The position numbers and the translations under genes were made by a program. A model generated the notes under the pieces. It was given only the letters and a program-made list of their open reading frames with translations, made no database searches and had not been told where the DNA came from. 64,000 nt of DNA from Allomuricauda sp. CAU 1633 (GTDB lineage Bacteria > Bacteroidota > Bacteroidia > Flavobacteriales > Flavobacteriaceae), in assembly GCF_017313225.1 (NCBI RefSeq), contig NZ_JAFLNE010000010.1:29148-93147 (forward strand). Reading direction: 5' to 3'. This document shows, piece by piece, positions 56,127 to 64,000 of the stretch (its first letter is position 1; each line of letters starts with the position of its first letter).

Positions 56127-56840
56127 TTATTGATTTTCAGCTTTGACCACCAATCTAAACCCTTCTCCGTGAATGTTTAGGATTTCCACCAAGTCATCCC
56201 GTTTGAGGTATTTTCTCAACTTGGCAATGTAAACGTCCATACTTCGGGAAGTGAAATAGTTGTCATCCCTCCAGATTTTGGTCAATGCCAATTCACGGGG
56301 CATTAAATCATTTTCATGCAAGGCCAATAAACGCAATAGTTCATTTTCCTTGGGTGATAGTTTAATGGGTTCCTCTTCTTTATATTTTAGGAAACGAAGC
56401 TTTGAGTTTAAGTGGAAATTTCCGATTTCGAACTCAAATTGCTTACTATCTGCCAATGTGCTGGATGCCTTTCGTTGAAGAATGGCTTTAAGTTTCATTA
56501 GAAGTACTTCCGAATCAAAGGGCTTGTTCAAATAATCATCGGCCCCGGCCTTATATCCTTTAAGTACATCTTCTTTCATGGTCTTGGCAGTAAGGAAAAT
56601 AATCGGAACGTTTTCGTTCTTTTCACGGATTTCCTTGGCCAAGGTAAATCCATCCTTATAGGGCATCATAACGTCCAAGATACAAACGTCATAATTGTCC
56701 TTTTTGAACTTTTCAAAACCTTCCATACCATTTTTGGCCAGAACCACATCAAAGTCGTTCATGGTCAAATAATCCTTTAGGACAATCCCAAAATTTGGGT
56801 CATCCTCCACCAATAATATCTTCTTTTTTTCTGTTTCCAT
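56127..56840 (-). CDS. OmpR-type response regulator (RprY-like)
   Basis: 237 residues. Receiver domain with Asp56 (VCILDVMMPYKDG), Asp13-Asp14 at the start and the KP motif (NKPF). C-terminal winged helix (about 135-230) with LSPKENELLRLLALHEN and RSMDVYIAKLRKYL. Cognate of the histidine kinase upstream (8-bp gap). The pair resembles RprX/RprY of Bacteroides. Targets unknown here. Confidence 0.9.
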   Translation of the reverse strand: METEKKKILLVEDDPNFGIVLKDYLTMNDFDVVLAKNGMEGFEKFKKDNYDVCILDVMMPYKDGFTLAKEIREKNENVPIIFLTAKTMKEDVLKGYKAGADDYLNKPFDSEVLLMKLKAILQRKASSTLADSKQFEFEIGNFHLNSKLRFLKYKEEEPIKLSPKENELLRLLALHENDLMPRELALTKIWRDDNYFTSRSMDVYIAKLRKYLKRDDLVEILNIHGEGFRLVVKAENQ

Positions 56841-56848
56841 AGTTTGTT

Positions 56849-58432
56849 TTAAATTAAAGGGAGTTTAATGTAGAAAGTGCTTCCTTTTCCTTTTTCACTT
56901 TCGGCATAAACTTCGCCTTGATGATCGTCTATAATTCGTTTTACGTAGGCCAACCCTAATCCATGGCCTTTTACGTTGTGTATGTCACCTGTATGCTCCC
57001 TATAGAACTTCTCAAACACCTTCTTTAGGACAACCTTGCTCATTCCGGCTCCATGGTCCTGTATTTTAATGATGATGTTATTCTTCACCACTTCGGTGTA
57101 TACATCTATCTTGGGAGACTCAGGAGAGTATTTTACCGCATTGTCCAAAATGTTTACAATTACGTTAGTCATGTGCATATCGTTGGCCAAGACTTCTGAT
57201 CGTTCCGCATCCAAGTGCTCATTGACATAACCGCCGCGATCCTGTACAATTAGTTCAATATGGGCGGTGGCATCACCTATAATGTCATGCATATCTACCC
57301 TGTCCTTGGTAATATCCAGCTGATTCTTTTCCAGTTTTGAGATACGGAGCACATTTTCCACTTGGGCATGCATTCGCTTGTTCTCATCCCTGATCATTCC
57401 CAAATACCGCAGTACTTTTTCCTTATCTTCAATGGCTTTTGGATTCCGTATCGCTTCAACAGCCAGATTGATGGTGGCAATGGGCGTTTTGAACTCATGG
57501 GTCATGTTGTTGATAAAGTCCGACTTTATCTCAGATATCTGCTTTTGTTTTATCAATTGGTAGATGGCACTCGAATAAGCTATCATAATGACCAATGTAA
57601 ACACCAACGACAGCAACGCCATCCCCATAATGGATCTAAACAGGAACTTTTTCATACTGGGAAAAGTCAACAACAATGAAAAAGTACTATCTCCTTCGCT
57701 GTCTTTAAATATGGGAGCCTTATACATTTTCGTACCCGAAAACTTGAATTTTTTGGATCTTACCTTGGTTGGATAACCTTGGCTATACACCCCATATTCA
57801 TAGTCCGTATCAATGTTCCGGTTTTTCAACTCCTGACTGAGCAACAACTCCAATTCTTGGTTGGACACCCGTTTATGAATGGGCCTGGTCTTGGCGTATT
57901 CCATGAATACGTCTTCCCATTGAGCCCTTTCCATACTTGATAGTCCACCTATCTTTTCGGCCCTTTGGATGGGTGTTAGGCTATAACTTTTGCCGTCTAT
58001 TCCCGTTTCTTCCTTATAAATGGCCTTGGTACGTTTACTGGTGTAGTTCTTAAACGTAGTGGTATCCTCTCCTATTTCTATGTTATCAAAGAACGTAGAT
58101 GTTATATTGTAATCTTCTTCCAGAATTCCGTGGGAGTAAAAAAGAATCTCATCGGAGTTTAAATCCCGGTCGACAAACAAAAAATTTCTGAACTGCGTAC
58201 TTTTGGGCTGACCAATACTATCTACAAGCGAAGCCAAACGATCGGAATACTCCTTCATCTCTCTCTTCTCTACCCTGCTCGCCACCTTGTCCAATATGTC
58301 TGTGACCGTCCTTGAGAACTGTTCTTCTTTGTCGTTTATGGATGTCCTGATCCAATAAACCTGCACGAAGATTATCCCTGTAAGGGATAAACTCATTAAA
58401 ATGACCAGAAGAACGAATAGCTTCTTGTTCAT
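56849..58432 (-). CDS. Sensor histidine kinase (RprX-like)
   Basis: 527 residues. Two membrane segments (about 5-28 and 266-290) flank a periplasmic sensor domain. HisKA motif NNMTHEFKTPIATI has the phosphoacceptor His near residue 311; N box NILDNAVKYSP, G1 DHGAGMS and G2 GHGLGLAYVK follow. Classical inner-membrane kinase, first gene of an operon with its response regulator. A CAAAATTA (minus-strand TAATTTTG) overlaps the start region and could be a promoter for a leaderless mRNA. Confidence 0.92.
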   Translation of the reverse strand: MNKKLFVLLVILMSLSLTGIIFVQVYWIRTSINDKEEQFSRTVTDILDKVASRVEKREMKEYSDRLASLVDSIGQPKSTQFRNFLFVDRDLNSDEILFYSHGILEEDYNITSTFFDNIEIGEDTTTFKNYTSKRTKAIYKEETGIDGKSYSLTPIQRAEKIGGLSSMERAQWEDVFMEYAKTRPIHKRVSNQELELLLSQELKNRNIDTDYEYGVYSQGYPTKVRSKKFKFSGTKMYKAPIFKDSEGDSTFSLLLTFPSMKKFLFRSIMGMALLSLVFTLVIMIAYSSAIYQLIKQKQISEIKSDFINNMTHEFKTPIATINLAVEAIRNPKAIEDKEKVLRYLGMIRDENKRMHAQVENVLRISKLEKNQLDITKDRVDMHDIIGDATAHIELIVQDRGGYVNEHLDAERSEVLANDMHMTNVIVNILDNAVKYSPESPKIDVYTEVVKNNIIIKIQDHGAGMSKVVLKKVFEKFYREHTGDIHNVKGHGLGLAYVKRIIDDHQGEVYAESEKGKGSTFYIKLPLI

Positions 58433-58496
58433 TGAATCAAAATTAAAAATTTAACATTTAGGCGTTTTACCGTTTAACCTAACCTTAACAAAAATG

Positions 58497-59093
58497 TTAA
58501 AATTTTGAAGCGGATAAGGCTACTAGCTCAGTGTGAAGGTCTTTTATCTTTTGCTTGGTGGTTTCCAAATCAACGTTCTCAATGCAGAAATTGGCTAGTT
58601 GTATTTTCTTGTTGTCCTCCATCTGGTTTTGCATACGTTCAACAACCTGCTGCTCGTCCACACCATCCCTATCCATGACACGCTGCAACCGGATTTCTTT
58701 TGGAGCTGTTACCAGAATGGTATAATCGTATTTGTCCTGCACTCCATTTTCAAAAATCAGGGCGGTTTCCTGTATTACATAAGGTACGACTTTTTTCTGG
58801 GCCCATTCCAGAAAATGTTCCCTTACCGCCGGGTGGACTATTGCATTCAACTGTTGTAGCAATTCAGGGTCTTTGAACACTTTTTTAGCGATGAAAGTCC
58901 TATCCAAAACAGCATCGCTGTAGGCCTTCTTCCCCAATAATTCAATGATTGCCTCTTTCACTTCCGTTGAGGAAACCATCAATTTTTTGGCTTCTTCATC
59001 CGAATCGTACACCGGAACCCCAAGCTCCCTGAACATTTTGGCGACTGTGCTTTTGCCGCTTCCTATCCCTCCTGTTAAACCAACTATTTTCAT
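58497..59093 (-). CDS. coaE: Dephospho-CoA kinase
   Basis: 198 residues. Last step of CoA synthesis. P-loop GGIGSGKST at residues 8-16, YDSDEEAKKLM near 29, HPAVREHF near 86 and the ATP-lid segment RVMDRDGVDEQQV. Full length. Its ATG overlaps the stop of the YbbR-like gene (ATGA). Confidence 0.94.
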   Translation of the reverse strand: MKIVGLTGGIGSGKSTVAKMFRELGVPVYDSDEEAKKLMVSSTEVKEAIIELLGKKAYSDAVLDRTFIAKKVFKDPELLQQLNAIVHPAVREHFLEWAQKKVVPYVIQETALIFENGVQDKYDYTILVTAPKEIRLQRVMDRDGVDEQQVVERMQNQMEDNKKIQLANFCIENVDLETTKQKIKDLHTELVALSASKF

Positions 59094-60046
59094 TGCTGTT
59101 CCAATACAAAGTTAACGGTCTTCTCTGAGAGGCGTACATCATATACATTTTCCGGTTTCCTGGTTATGGTCAAGAGTAGGGTGTTATTATTGGTGCCGCT
59201 TAACTGTGCATAATCCGCTTCAACCTCAAAATCTGATGAGGATATACTCTTTAATCGTTCCACGGTGGCCTTGCAAAGCACGGTGACAGCATTGGGAAAG
59301 GTCTTCACCTGATATCCTTCGGGGGAATTGACCACTGTAATAGACGTTTCAAAAACCTTTTCGGAAAATTTGACCACCTTGCCCGAGACATTTACTCTTT
59401 TCACAGAAAAAATACTGTTGTCCAACCCTTTAGGGAAAACCAAAGCCACATCCCTTGAAAAATCCGCAGCTAAATTGGTAAGCTGTAGCGGTTCTGTGAG
59501 AATTTCAGTAAGGGTATCAATCTCACTTTCCGGCCCCTTTACCATAACGTGGTCCGGGGTGATTTGTGGTACTCCATCCATGATAAAGTTTTGTTGGAAC
59601 TGTAAACCAAGATTCGCCCTAATCGGTATTTCCTTTGATGCCACTTGGTACAGGTCAACCACCAGTCTATTCCGATCCAAGTCCAACAATGAAATATTTT
59701 GTGAGAGTTGCACATCTATTTGTTTACGCAGTGCAGCATCGGTCAATATATATTGCCCATTCTGATATTCCACTTGTGAGACATCGACATCAACCCTCTT
59801 TTTAAAAAAATTGTAGAACAAAAACTGAAACCCACTGGTTCGTAATTTGGTCTCGATAACATTTTCCGAGTTCTTCCCTAGCAAAAGGGAATCGGGGAGA
59901 TTTCTATAGTTCAAGGTTAAATTGGCCCTGGATTCATACGTTTCTGAGAGATTGCTTAAAAACCACGCCAAAAAAGAGCATACCAAGAACAGTGAAAATA
60001 CCTTCACTTTCTTTTGGTTGAGGCCCTGCAGTACTTTTTTGAACAC
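59090..60046 (-). CDS. YbbR-domain protein
   Basis: 318 residues from a GTG start. One N-terminal membrane segment (about 17-35, VFSLFLVCSFLAWFLSNL) and an extracytoplasmic part with two or three YbbR-like beta repeats (IPIRANLGLQFQQNF and VMVKGPESEIDTLTEI). In Firmicutes YbbR (CdaR) regulates the cyclic-di-AMP cyclase CdaA; here no such gene is adjacent. Between the glycosyltransferase (gap 2 bp) and coaE (4-bp overlap) in one operon. Confidence 0.82.
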   Translation of the reverse strand: MFKKVLQGLNQKKVKVFSLFLVCSFLAWFLSNLSETYESRANLTLNYRNLPDSLLLGKNSENVIETKLRTSGFQFLFYNFFKKRVDVDVSQVEYQNGQYILTDAALRKQIDVQLSQNISLLDLDRNRLVVDLYQVASKEIPIRANLGLQFQQNFIMDGVPQITPDHVMVKGPESEIDTLTEILTEPLQLTNLAADFSRDVALVFPKGLDNSIFSVKRVNVSGKVVKFSEKVFETSITVVNSPEGYQVKTFPNAVTVLCKATVERLKSISSSDFEVEADYAQLSGTNNNTLLLTITRKPENVYDVRLSEKTVNFVLEQQ

Positions 60047-60048
60047 GT

Positions 60049-61056
60049 TTAGCTCCGTTTAAAAAACAGTTTTGGGAATAGTTCTTCTGGCTCCCTGTTA
60101 CTAAAGTTAAGCAAGATCGTAGACTTCAGAAAACCAATCCCATACCCTGTAAACTGTGTAAGGGCCGCAAAAATTGCCAACAAGGCGACTTTTATGCCTC
60201 CGTTCTTAAACCAAGCATCTAAAAACAACACCAAAAAATAGGTTGTATACAACCATAAGGGTAAGGGAATCCCAGCAAAAGCAAGAATTATGGACAAACA
60301 CAACCCTAGCATAAAAAGTGAGGGAAACCAGTATGTAGGACGAGCCGTGCCTGGGTGCCATTGGTTTAAAATGGGACGCACCATCCCAAATTTATTCACC
60401 TGAACGTAGAATTTGTTCCAGTCAATACGTCTTTTGTGATAAACGAATGCCTTTGGAAATAAACGGGTTTCAAAACCGGCTTTCCAGATTCGAAAAGTCA
60501 AATCTGGATCTTCCCCAGGGTGGATTCGACCAAACCCCCCTACTTTTTCAAAGGCCTCTTTGGAAATTCCCATATTAAAACTCCTCGGTTGGAATTTTCC
60601 AACGGATTTCTCACTTCCTCTGATACCTCCTGTAGTAAAAAAAGAAGTCATGACGTAGTTTATGGCCTTTTGAACATCGGAAAATGAAGCATCAGCAGCA
60701 TCCGGACCACCAAAACAATGCACAAATTCCCGTTTCAGCTCCTTGTCAACTTCTGCGAGATATTGCTTGGGCAAAATGCAGTCGGAGTCCAAAATAATGA
60801 AATAATTGCCTTTGGCCTTTTGCATCCCATAGTTTCGGGAATCACCGGGCCCTGAATTTTCTTTGTAGTAATAGGAAAGTTGGAGCTTATCCTGAAACGT
60901 TTGTACAATGTCCTCCGAACTTTCAGAAGAACCGTCCTCTACAATAACCACTTCAAAAGAATCTTCAAAATCCTGCCGCACCAAACTCTCCAATAGCTCC
61001 CGGACCTCTTCAGGTCTGTTATAAACAGGAACTACTATGGAAAAGGATGTGTTCAT
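60049..61056 (-). CDS. Family 2 glycosyltransferase with C-terminal membrane segments
   Basis: 335 residues from the ATG that begins MNTSFSIVVPVYNRPEEV; a longer reading runs into the intergenic repeat. GT-A fold with VEDGSSES, the DxD in ILDSDCILP, and the acceptor region with HPGEDPDLTFRIWKAG. Two or three hydrophobic segments follow after residue 240. It probably builds a surface glycan or glycolipid; donor and acceptor are unknown. Confidence 0.88.
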   Translation of the reverse strand: MNTSFSIVVPVYNRPEEVRELLESLVRQDFEDSFEVVIVEDGSSESSEDIVQTFQDKLQLSYYYKENSGPGDSRNYGMQKAKGNYFIILDSDCILPKQYLAEVDKELKREFVHCFGGPDAADASFSDVQKAINYVMTSFFTTGGIRGSEKSVGKFQPRSFNMGISKEAFEKVGGFGRIHPGEDPDLTFRIWKAGFETRLFPKAFVYHKRRIDWNKFYVQVNKFGMVRPILNQWHPGTARPTYWFPSLFMLGLCLSIILAFAGIPLPLWLYTTYFLVLFLDAWFKNGGIKVALLAIFAALTQFTGYGIGFLKSTILLNFSNREPEELFPKLFFKRS

Positions 61057-61092
61057 TGAAAATAAGATGGGAGAATTGTTGAACTTAAACAA

Positions 61093-61168
61093 GTGTCACA
61101 TCGAGCGCAGTCGAGATGTGTTTATATATTATACCATCAAGGCGTTCTCGACTGCGCTCGAACTGACA
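61093..61168. repeat. Intergenic palindromic repeat, copy 2 (complete hairpin)
   Basis: Arms at 61094-61116 and 61146-61168 are inverted copies (core TCGAGCGCAGTCGAGA and its complement) with 21 of 23 paired positions and a 29-base AT-rich loop. The first arm is identical over 26 bases to copy 1 at 49.6 kb. Lies between fabI and the glycosyltransferase gene. Confidence 0.8.
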
Positions 61169-61206
61169 TTCCAACTTTAAACTGCTCTTCTGTAAAGTTG
61201 TTTTGC

Positions 61207-62019
61207 TTATTCACTAAACTCATCGATTACCTCCTGACTTACCCCAGTGTTGGAAAATCCACCATCATGGAACAGATTCTGCATCGTGACTTTCTTCGTA
61301 AGGTCAGAAAATAAGGTTACGGTATAATCTGCACATTCATCCGCCGTGGCATTGCCCAATGGTGACATTTTTTCGGCATAGTTGATGAACCCTCCAAATC
61401 CTTTCACACCTTGACCTGCTGTTGTTGGCGTTGGAGATTGTGAAATGGTGTTCACTCGAACTTTTTTCTCTTTTCCAAAGAAATAGCCAAAACTCCGGGC
61501 TACAGATTCCAAATAGGCTTTGTTGTCAGCCATATCATTGTAATCTGGGAAGGTTCGCTGTGCGGCCATATAGGTAAGGGCCACAATGCTCCCCCATGGG
61601 TTCATGGCATCGGCTTTATATAGGCTCTGCAATACTTTATGGAACGAAAGCGCTGAAACATCCCATCCTTTTGCGGTGAAATCGTAATTCTCATCCGTAT
61701 AGTGCTTTCCTTTTCTAACATTTACGGACATCCCAATGGAATGCAATACAAAGTCCAGCTTCCCACCCAAAATTTCCATGGATTTCTCAACCAGATTTTT
61801 CAGTTCCTCCTCATTTGTGGCATCGGCAGGAATGATTTCGGAGTTGGTCTTTGCGGCCAAATCCTTTATTTGACCCATTCGCATGGCTATGGGCGCATTG
61901 GTCAAAACAAACTGCCCACCTTCCTCATGCACTCGCTCTGCGGTTTTCCATGCAATGGAATTTTCATCCAAAGCTCCAAAAATGATTCCTTTTTTACCTT
62001 TTAAAAGATTGTATGCCAT
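61207..62019 (-). CDS. fabI: Enoyl-[acyl-carrier-protein] reductase (NADH), FabI
   Basis: 270 residues. Reduces trans-2-enoyl-ACP in fatty acid synthesis. FabI marks are KGKKGIIFGALDENSIAWKTA at the start, VLHSIGMSV, and the active-site Tyr and Lys in YMAAQRTFPDYNDMADNKAYLESVARSFG. The C-terminal GGFSNTGVSQEV is also typical. Preceded by a perfect TATCTTTG element. Confidence 0.94.
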   Translation of the reverse strand: MAYNLLKGKKGIIFGALDENSIAWKTAERVHEEGGQFVLTNAPIAMRMGQIKDLAAKTNSEIIPADATNEEELKNLVEKSMEILGGKLDFVLHSIGMSVNVRKGKHYTDENYDFTAKGWDVSALSFHKVLQSLYKADAMNPWGSIVALTYMAAQRTFPDYNDMADNKAYLESVARSFGYFFGKEKKVRVNTISQSPTPTTAGQGVKGFGGFINYAEKMSPLGNATADECADYTVTLFSDLTKKVTMQNLFHDGGFSNTGVSQEVIDEFSE

Positions 62020-62047
62020 AGTTTTTTTGCTATTGTTGGTTTAACTG

Positions 62048-62055
62048 CAAAGATA
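62048..62055 (-). promoter_or_regulatory. -7 element for fabI
   Basis: TATCTTTG on the minus strand, a full TAnnTTTG match, 28 bases before the fabI ATG. TTG box not clear. Confidence 0.5.
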
Positions 62056-62107
62056 TTTATTCTATTTTGAAGTTTCACGCTTTTTCCCTGAATGTAGATG
62101 ACGGTCT

Positions 62108-63760
62108 TTACTGTAACAACTGTCTAGCATGGGCCAACGCGGACTCTGATACCGATTTTCCTCCCAACATTTCCGCCAATTCCTGCACACGTTCATCGCT
62201 GGTGAGCTGTTTCATTCGGGTGCTGGTTCCCTCCGCTCCTTCTTCTTTGAAAACTTTAAATTGATGCCGGCCTTTGGAAGCCACTTGGGGCAAATGGGTA
62301 ATGGAGAACACCTGCATGGTCTGGCTCATCTGCTGCATGATCTCGCCCATACGGTTGGAAATTTCTCCGGAAACCCCTGTATCAATTTCATCGAACATCA
62401 TTGTAGGTAGGTGCTCATATACGGCTAAAATGGATTTAATGGTCAGCATGATACGGGAAAGTTCCCCTCCCGAAGCTACCTTTTTCAATTCGCCATAACT
62501 TGACCCTTTATTGGCCGAAAACAAGAATACCAAATCATCCTTTCCATTGGGCTTGAACGATTCCGAAGGGTTTACTTCTATTTTAAAACTTGCAGACGGC
62601 ATTCCCAGTGCATACAGATTTTCCTGAAGCATGCTTTTTAGTTTGGGGATCACCTTGTTTCTGGCGTTTCTTATTTTTTTGGCTTGCTCCTCTGCCTGTT
62701 CAGCAAGTTGGTCAACTTCCCGCTTCTTTTCTGCAATTTTTGATTCGATGTTGGCCACAGCTTCCACTTTTTGGGACAGCTCTTCCCTGATGTTGATCAG
62801 TTCGCCAACTGTTGCCACATGGTGCTTCTTTTGCAGATCGTACAATTGCTGCAATTGACCGTTCACGGTTTCCAATCGCTCTGGGTTGGCTTCAACCGAA
62901 TCCTTTAACTGCTCCAATTCCGAAGCAATATCATCTGTTTCAATCAATACGGACTGAATTCTTTCATTGAGGGAAGCATACGCTGGACCATAGTCGACCA
63001 AGGTTTGAAAAGCCCGTTTTAAATCGCCTAAGCGACCTAAAATGCCCAGTTGTTCGTCATTCAGTAATTGGAATCCAGCAGAGAGCTGCTCCATAATTTC
63101 CTCCACATTGCTCAACTGCTCATATTCGGCTTCCAACTCTTCCTGCATCCCTTCCTTGAGCTTGGCATCTTCCAGTTCCTTCAATAAAAAACTGTTATAG
63201 TCGTGCTCCTTATCGGCATTGGATTGGAAATCTTCCAGTTCCTGCAACTCTTTTGAAGCTTTCCTATAACGGTTCAAATAGGTTTTATACGTCTTTAGGT
63301 TATCCGAATTGTCAGCCAAAGCGTCCACTACCTTTAACTGAAAATCATTCTCTGTAAGCCGAAGGGTCTGATGTTGGGAATGTACATCCACCAATTGGTC
63401 GCCCAAGGCCTTGAGCACATCCAAAGTAACCGGGGTATCATTGACAAAAGCACGGGATTTTCCGCTGGGCAAAATTTCCCGTCGCAAAATGGTTCTGTCC
63501 TCATAATCCAAATCATTTTCCGCGAAAAAGGATTGTAAGTCGTATTTAGAAATATCGAACTCCGCTTCAATTACACATTTCTGCTCCGCATTTTTAAGGG
63601 AGGTTAAATCTGCCCGTTTGCCCAACACTAGCGAAAGACCGCCCAAAAGAATGGATTTTCCAGCGCCCGTCTCCCCCGTAATGGTGGTAAAACCATTGGA
63701 AAACGTAACGTTTACGTCATCAATTAAGGCATAGTTTTGAATGGAAAGATTTGACAGCAA
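62108..63760 (-). CDS. recN: DNA repair protein RecN
   Basis: 550 residues from a TTG start; no ATG exists upstream in frame, and the first residues LLSNLSIQNYALIDD fit the RecN N-terminus. SMC-like ATPase: Walker A GETGAGKS at residues 30-37, long coiled coils (about 150-400), signature ASGGELSRIMLTIK and Walker B MMFDEIDTGVSGE. Works in double-strand break repair. About 130 bp upstream lies the predicted end of an IS3-like element. Confidence 0.95.
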   Translation of the reverse strand: MLSNLSIQNYALIDDVNVTFSNGFTTITGETGAGKSILLGGLSLVLGKRADLTSLKNAEQKCVIEAEFDISKYDLQSFFAENDLDYEDRTILRREILPSGKSRAFVNDTPVTLDVLKALGDQLVDVHSQHQTLRLTENDFQLKVVDALADNSDNLKTYKTYLNRYRKASKELQELEDFQSNADKEHDYNSFLLKELEDAKLKEGMQEELEAEYEQLSNVEEIMEQLSAGFQLLNDEQLGILGRLGDLKRAFQTLVDYGPAYASLNERIQSVLIETDDIASELEQLKDSVEANPERLETVNGQLQQLYDLQKKHHVATVGELINIREELSQKVEAVANIESKIAEKKREVDQLAEQAEEQAKKIRNARNKVIPKLKSMLQENLYALGMPSASFKIEVNPSESFKPNGKDDLVFLFSANKGSSYGELKKVASGGELSRIMLTIKSILAVYEHLPTMMFDEIDTGVSGEISNRMGEIMQQMSQTMQVFSITHLPQVASKGRHQFKVFKEEGAEGTSTRMKQLTSDERVQELAEMLGGKSVSESALAHARQLLQ

Positions 63761-63875
63761 TGCTAATGATTTTCTCTGTAAAGATAAATGTTCTTATTAT
63801 TTGTACAGCGTCTTATTAAACGTAATAAATCTAGTCAGTCATTATACAAATGTTTGATTCTTTTTATTTAAAAGT

Positions 63876-64000
63876 TGTGTAGCCTTACCCCTTTTAGGAC
63901 ATCGCTAAATTCATAAAATTATCATTAATGTCGTCTGTTTCGGGGAAGAATTCTTCCCCGAAACGGTTCTTGTATTCCCTTGGTGGCATATCGCCGATGG
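63876..64000 (-). mobile_element. Predicted right end of an IS3-family insertion sequence (partial)
   Basis: TGTGTAGCCTTACCCCTTTT at 63876-63895 followed by AGGACA looks like an IS3-group terminal repeat (5' TG, ACCCC, GGACA). The transposase stop codon falls inside it, as in many IS3 elements. The other end and any target duplication are outside the window. Confidence 0.5.
63894..64000 (-). CDS. IS3-like transposase, C-terminal end (partial)
   Basis: Thirty-four codons ending in TAA. The frame begins IGDMPPREYKNRFG, which resembles the end of the rve integrase domain (the region after RPH-S-G, with SIGDMTPxEY in relatives). An AraC C-terminus is an alternative that I consider less likely because the terminal-repeat-like sequence overlaps the stop. 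A 28-bp perfect palindrome lies in this coding stretch. Confidence 0.5.
   Translation of the reverse strand, partial: IGDMPPREYKNRFGEEFFPETDDINDNFMNLAMS

Noticed and set aside
61093..61314. Short plus-strand open frame across the palindromic repeat
   Set aside because: It translates the repeat (SHRAQSRC, also seen before hbd) and then antisense of fabI; no coding signal.

Overview
This window comes from a chromosome of a marine-type Flavobacteriaceae (phylum Bacteroidota), probably close to Muricauda/Allomuricauda. The genus is inference. Supporting signs are Bacteroidota-type promoters (TTG about 20 bp before TAnnTTTG), many lipoproteins with short lipoboxes, a PorP/SprF-like type IX secretion protein, a YtxJ bacilliredoxin, an RprXY-like two-component pair, many TTG starts and weak Shine-Dalgarno sites. 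Most of the window is compact housekeeping sequence.

Layout. 0-6.8 kb: end of panB, an SGNH-hydrolase lipoprotein, an RluA pseudouridine synthase, a helical unknown, leuA-leuB and a TlpA-like lipoprotein. 6.9-18.8 kb: pheT, a fasciclin protein, a YbiT-like ABC-F ATPase, a transaldolase-family aldolase, an SDR, the small SRP RNA (ffs), a glutaminyl cyclotransferase, a thioesterase and a beta-helix lipoprotein. 18.8-23.9 kb: a signalling island with a LytTR regulator whose receiver is degenerate, two tiny lipoproteins ending in DDDRE(N/L), a TPR sensor kinase with its LuxR-type response regulator, and an unknown protein. 24-28.6 kb: glyA, a lipoprotein, and a barrel-less SusC-like plug/TPR protein. 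28.7-32.7 kb: a polymorphic-toxin locus with a full-length lipoprotein toxin (apparent frameshift after the lipobox), its immunity gene, a small lipoprotein, an orphan toxin C-terminus and a second immunity gene. 32.7-38.8 kb: ytxJ, clpB and a GntP-RidA-dipeptidase operon. 38.9-44.5 kb: accessory regulators, an NHL lipoprotein, a TetR remnant, a membrane protein and an ankyrin protein. 44.5-63.8 kb: PorP/SprF, smpB, pcm, Gfo/Idh, hbd, DUF1015, YggS, an exonuclease/GIY-YIG fusion, a K+ channel, miaA, gntK, an RprXY pair, coaE, ybbR, a glycosyltransferase, fabI and recN. The right edge holds what looks like the 3' end of an IS3-family element.

The most interesting signal is a shared promoter architecture. 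A CCC...TTTTAAGG box lies exactly 33 bp upstream of a TAnCTT(GC/TA) -7 element in front of three genes: the LytTR regulator (18.9 kb), the unknown protein at 23.25 kb and the polymorphic toxin (32.5 kb). The sequence shows the repeat. That it is one regulon, perhaps run by the neighbouring two-component system, is inference.
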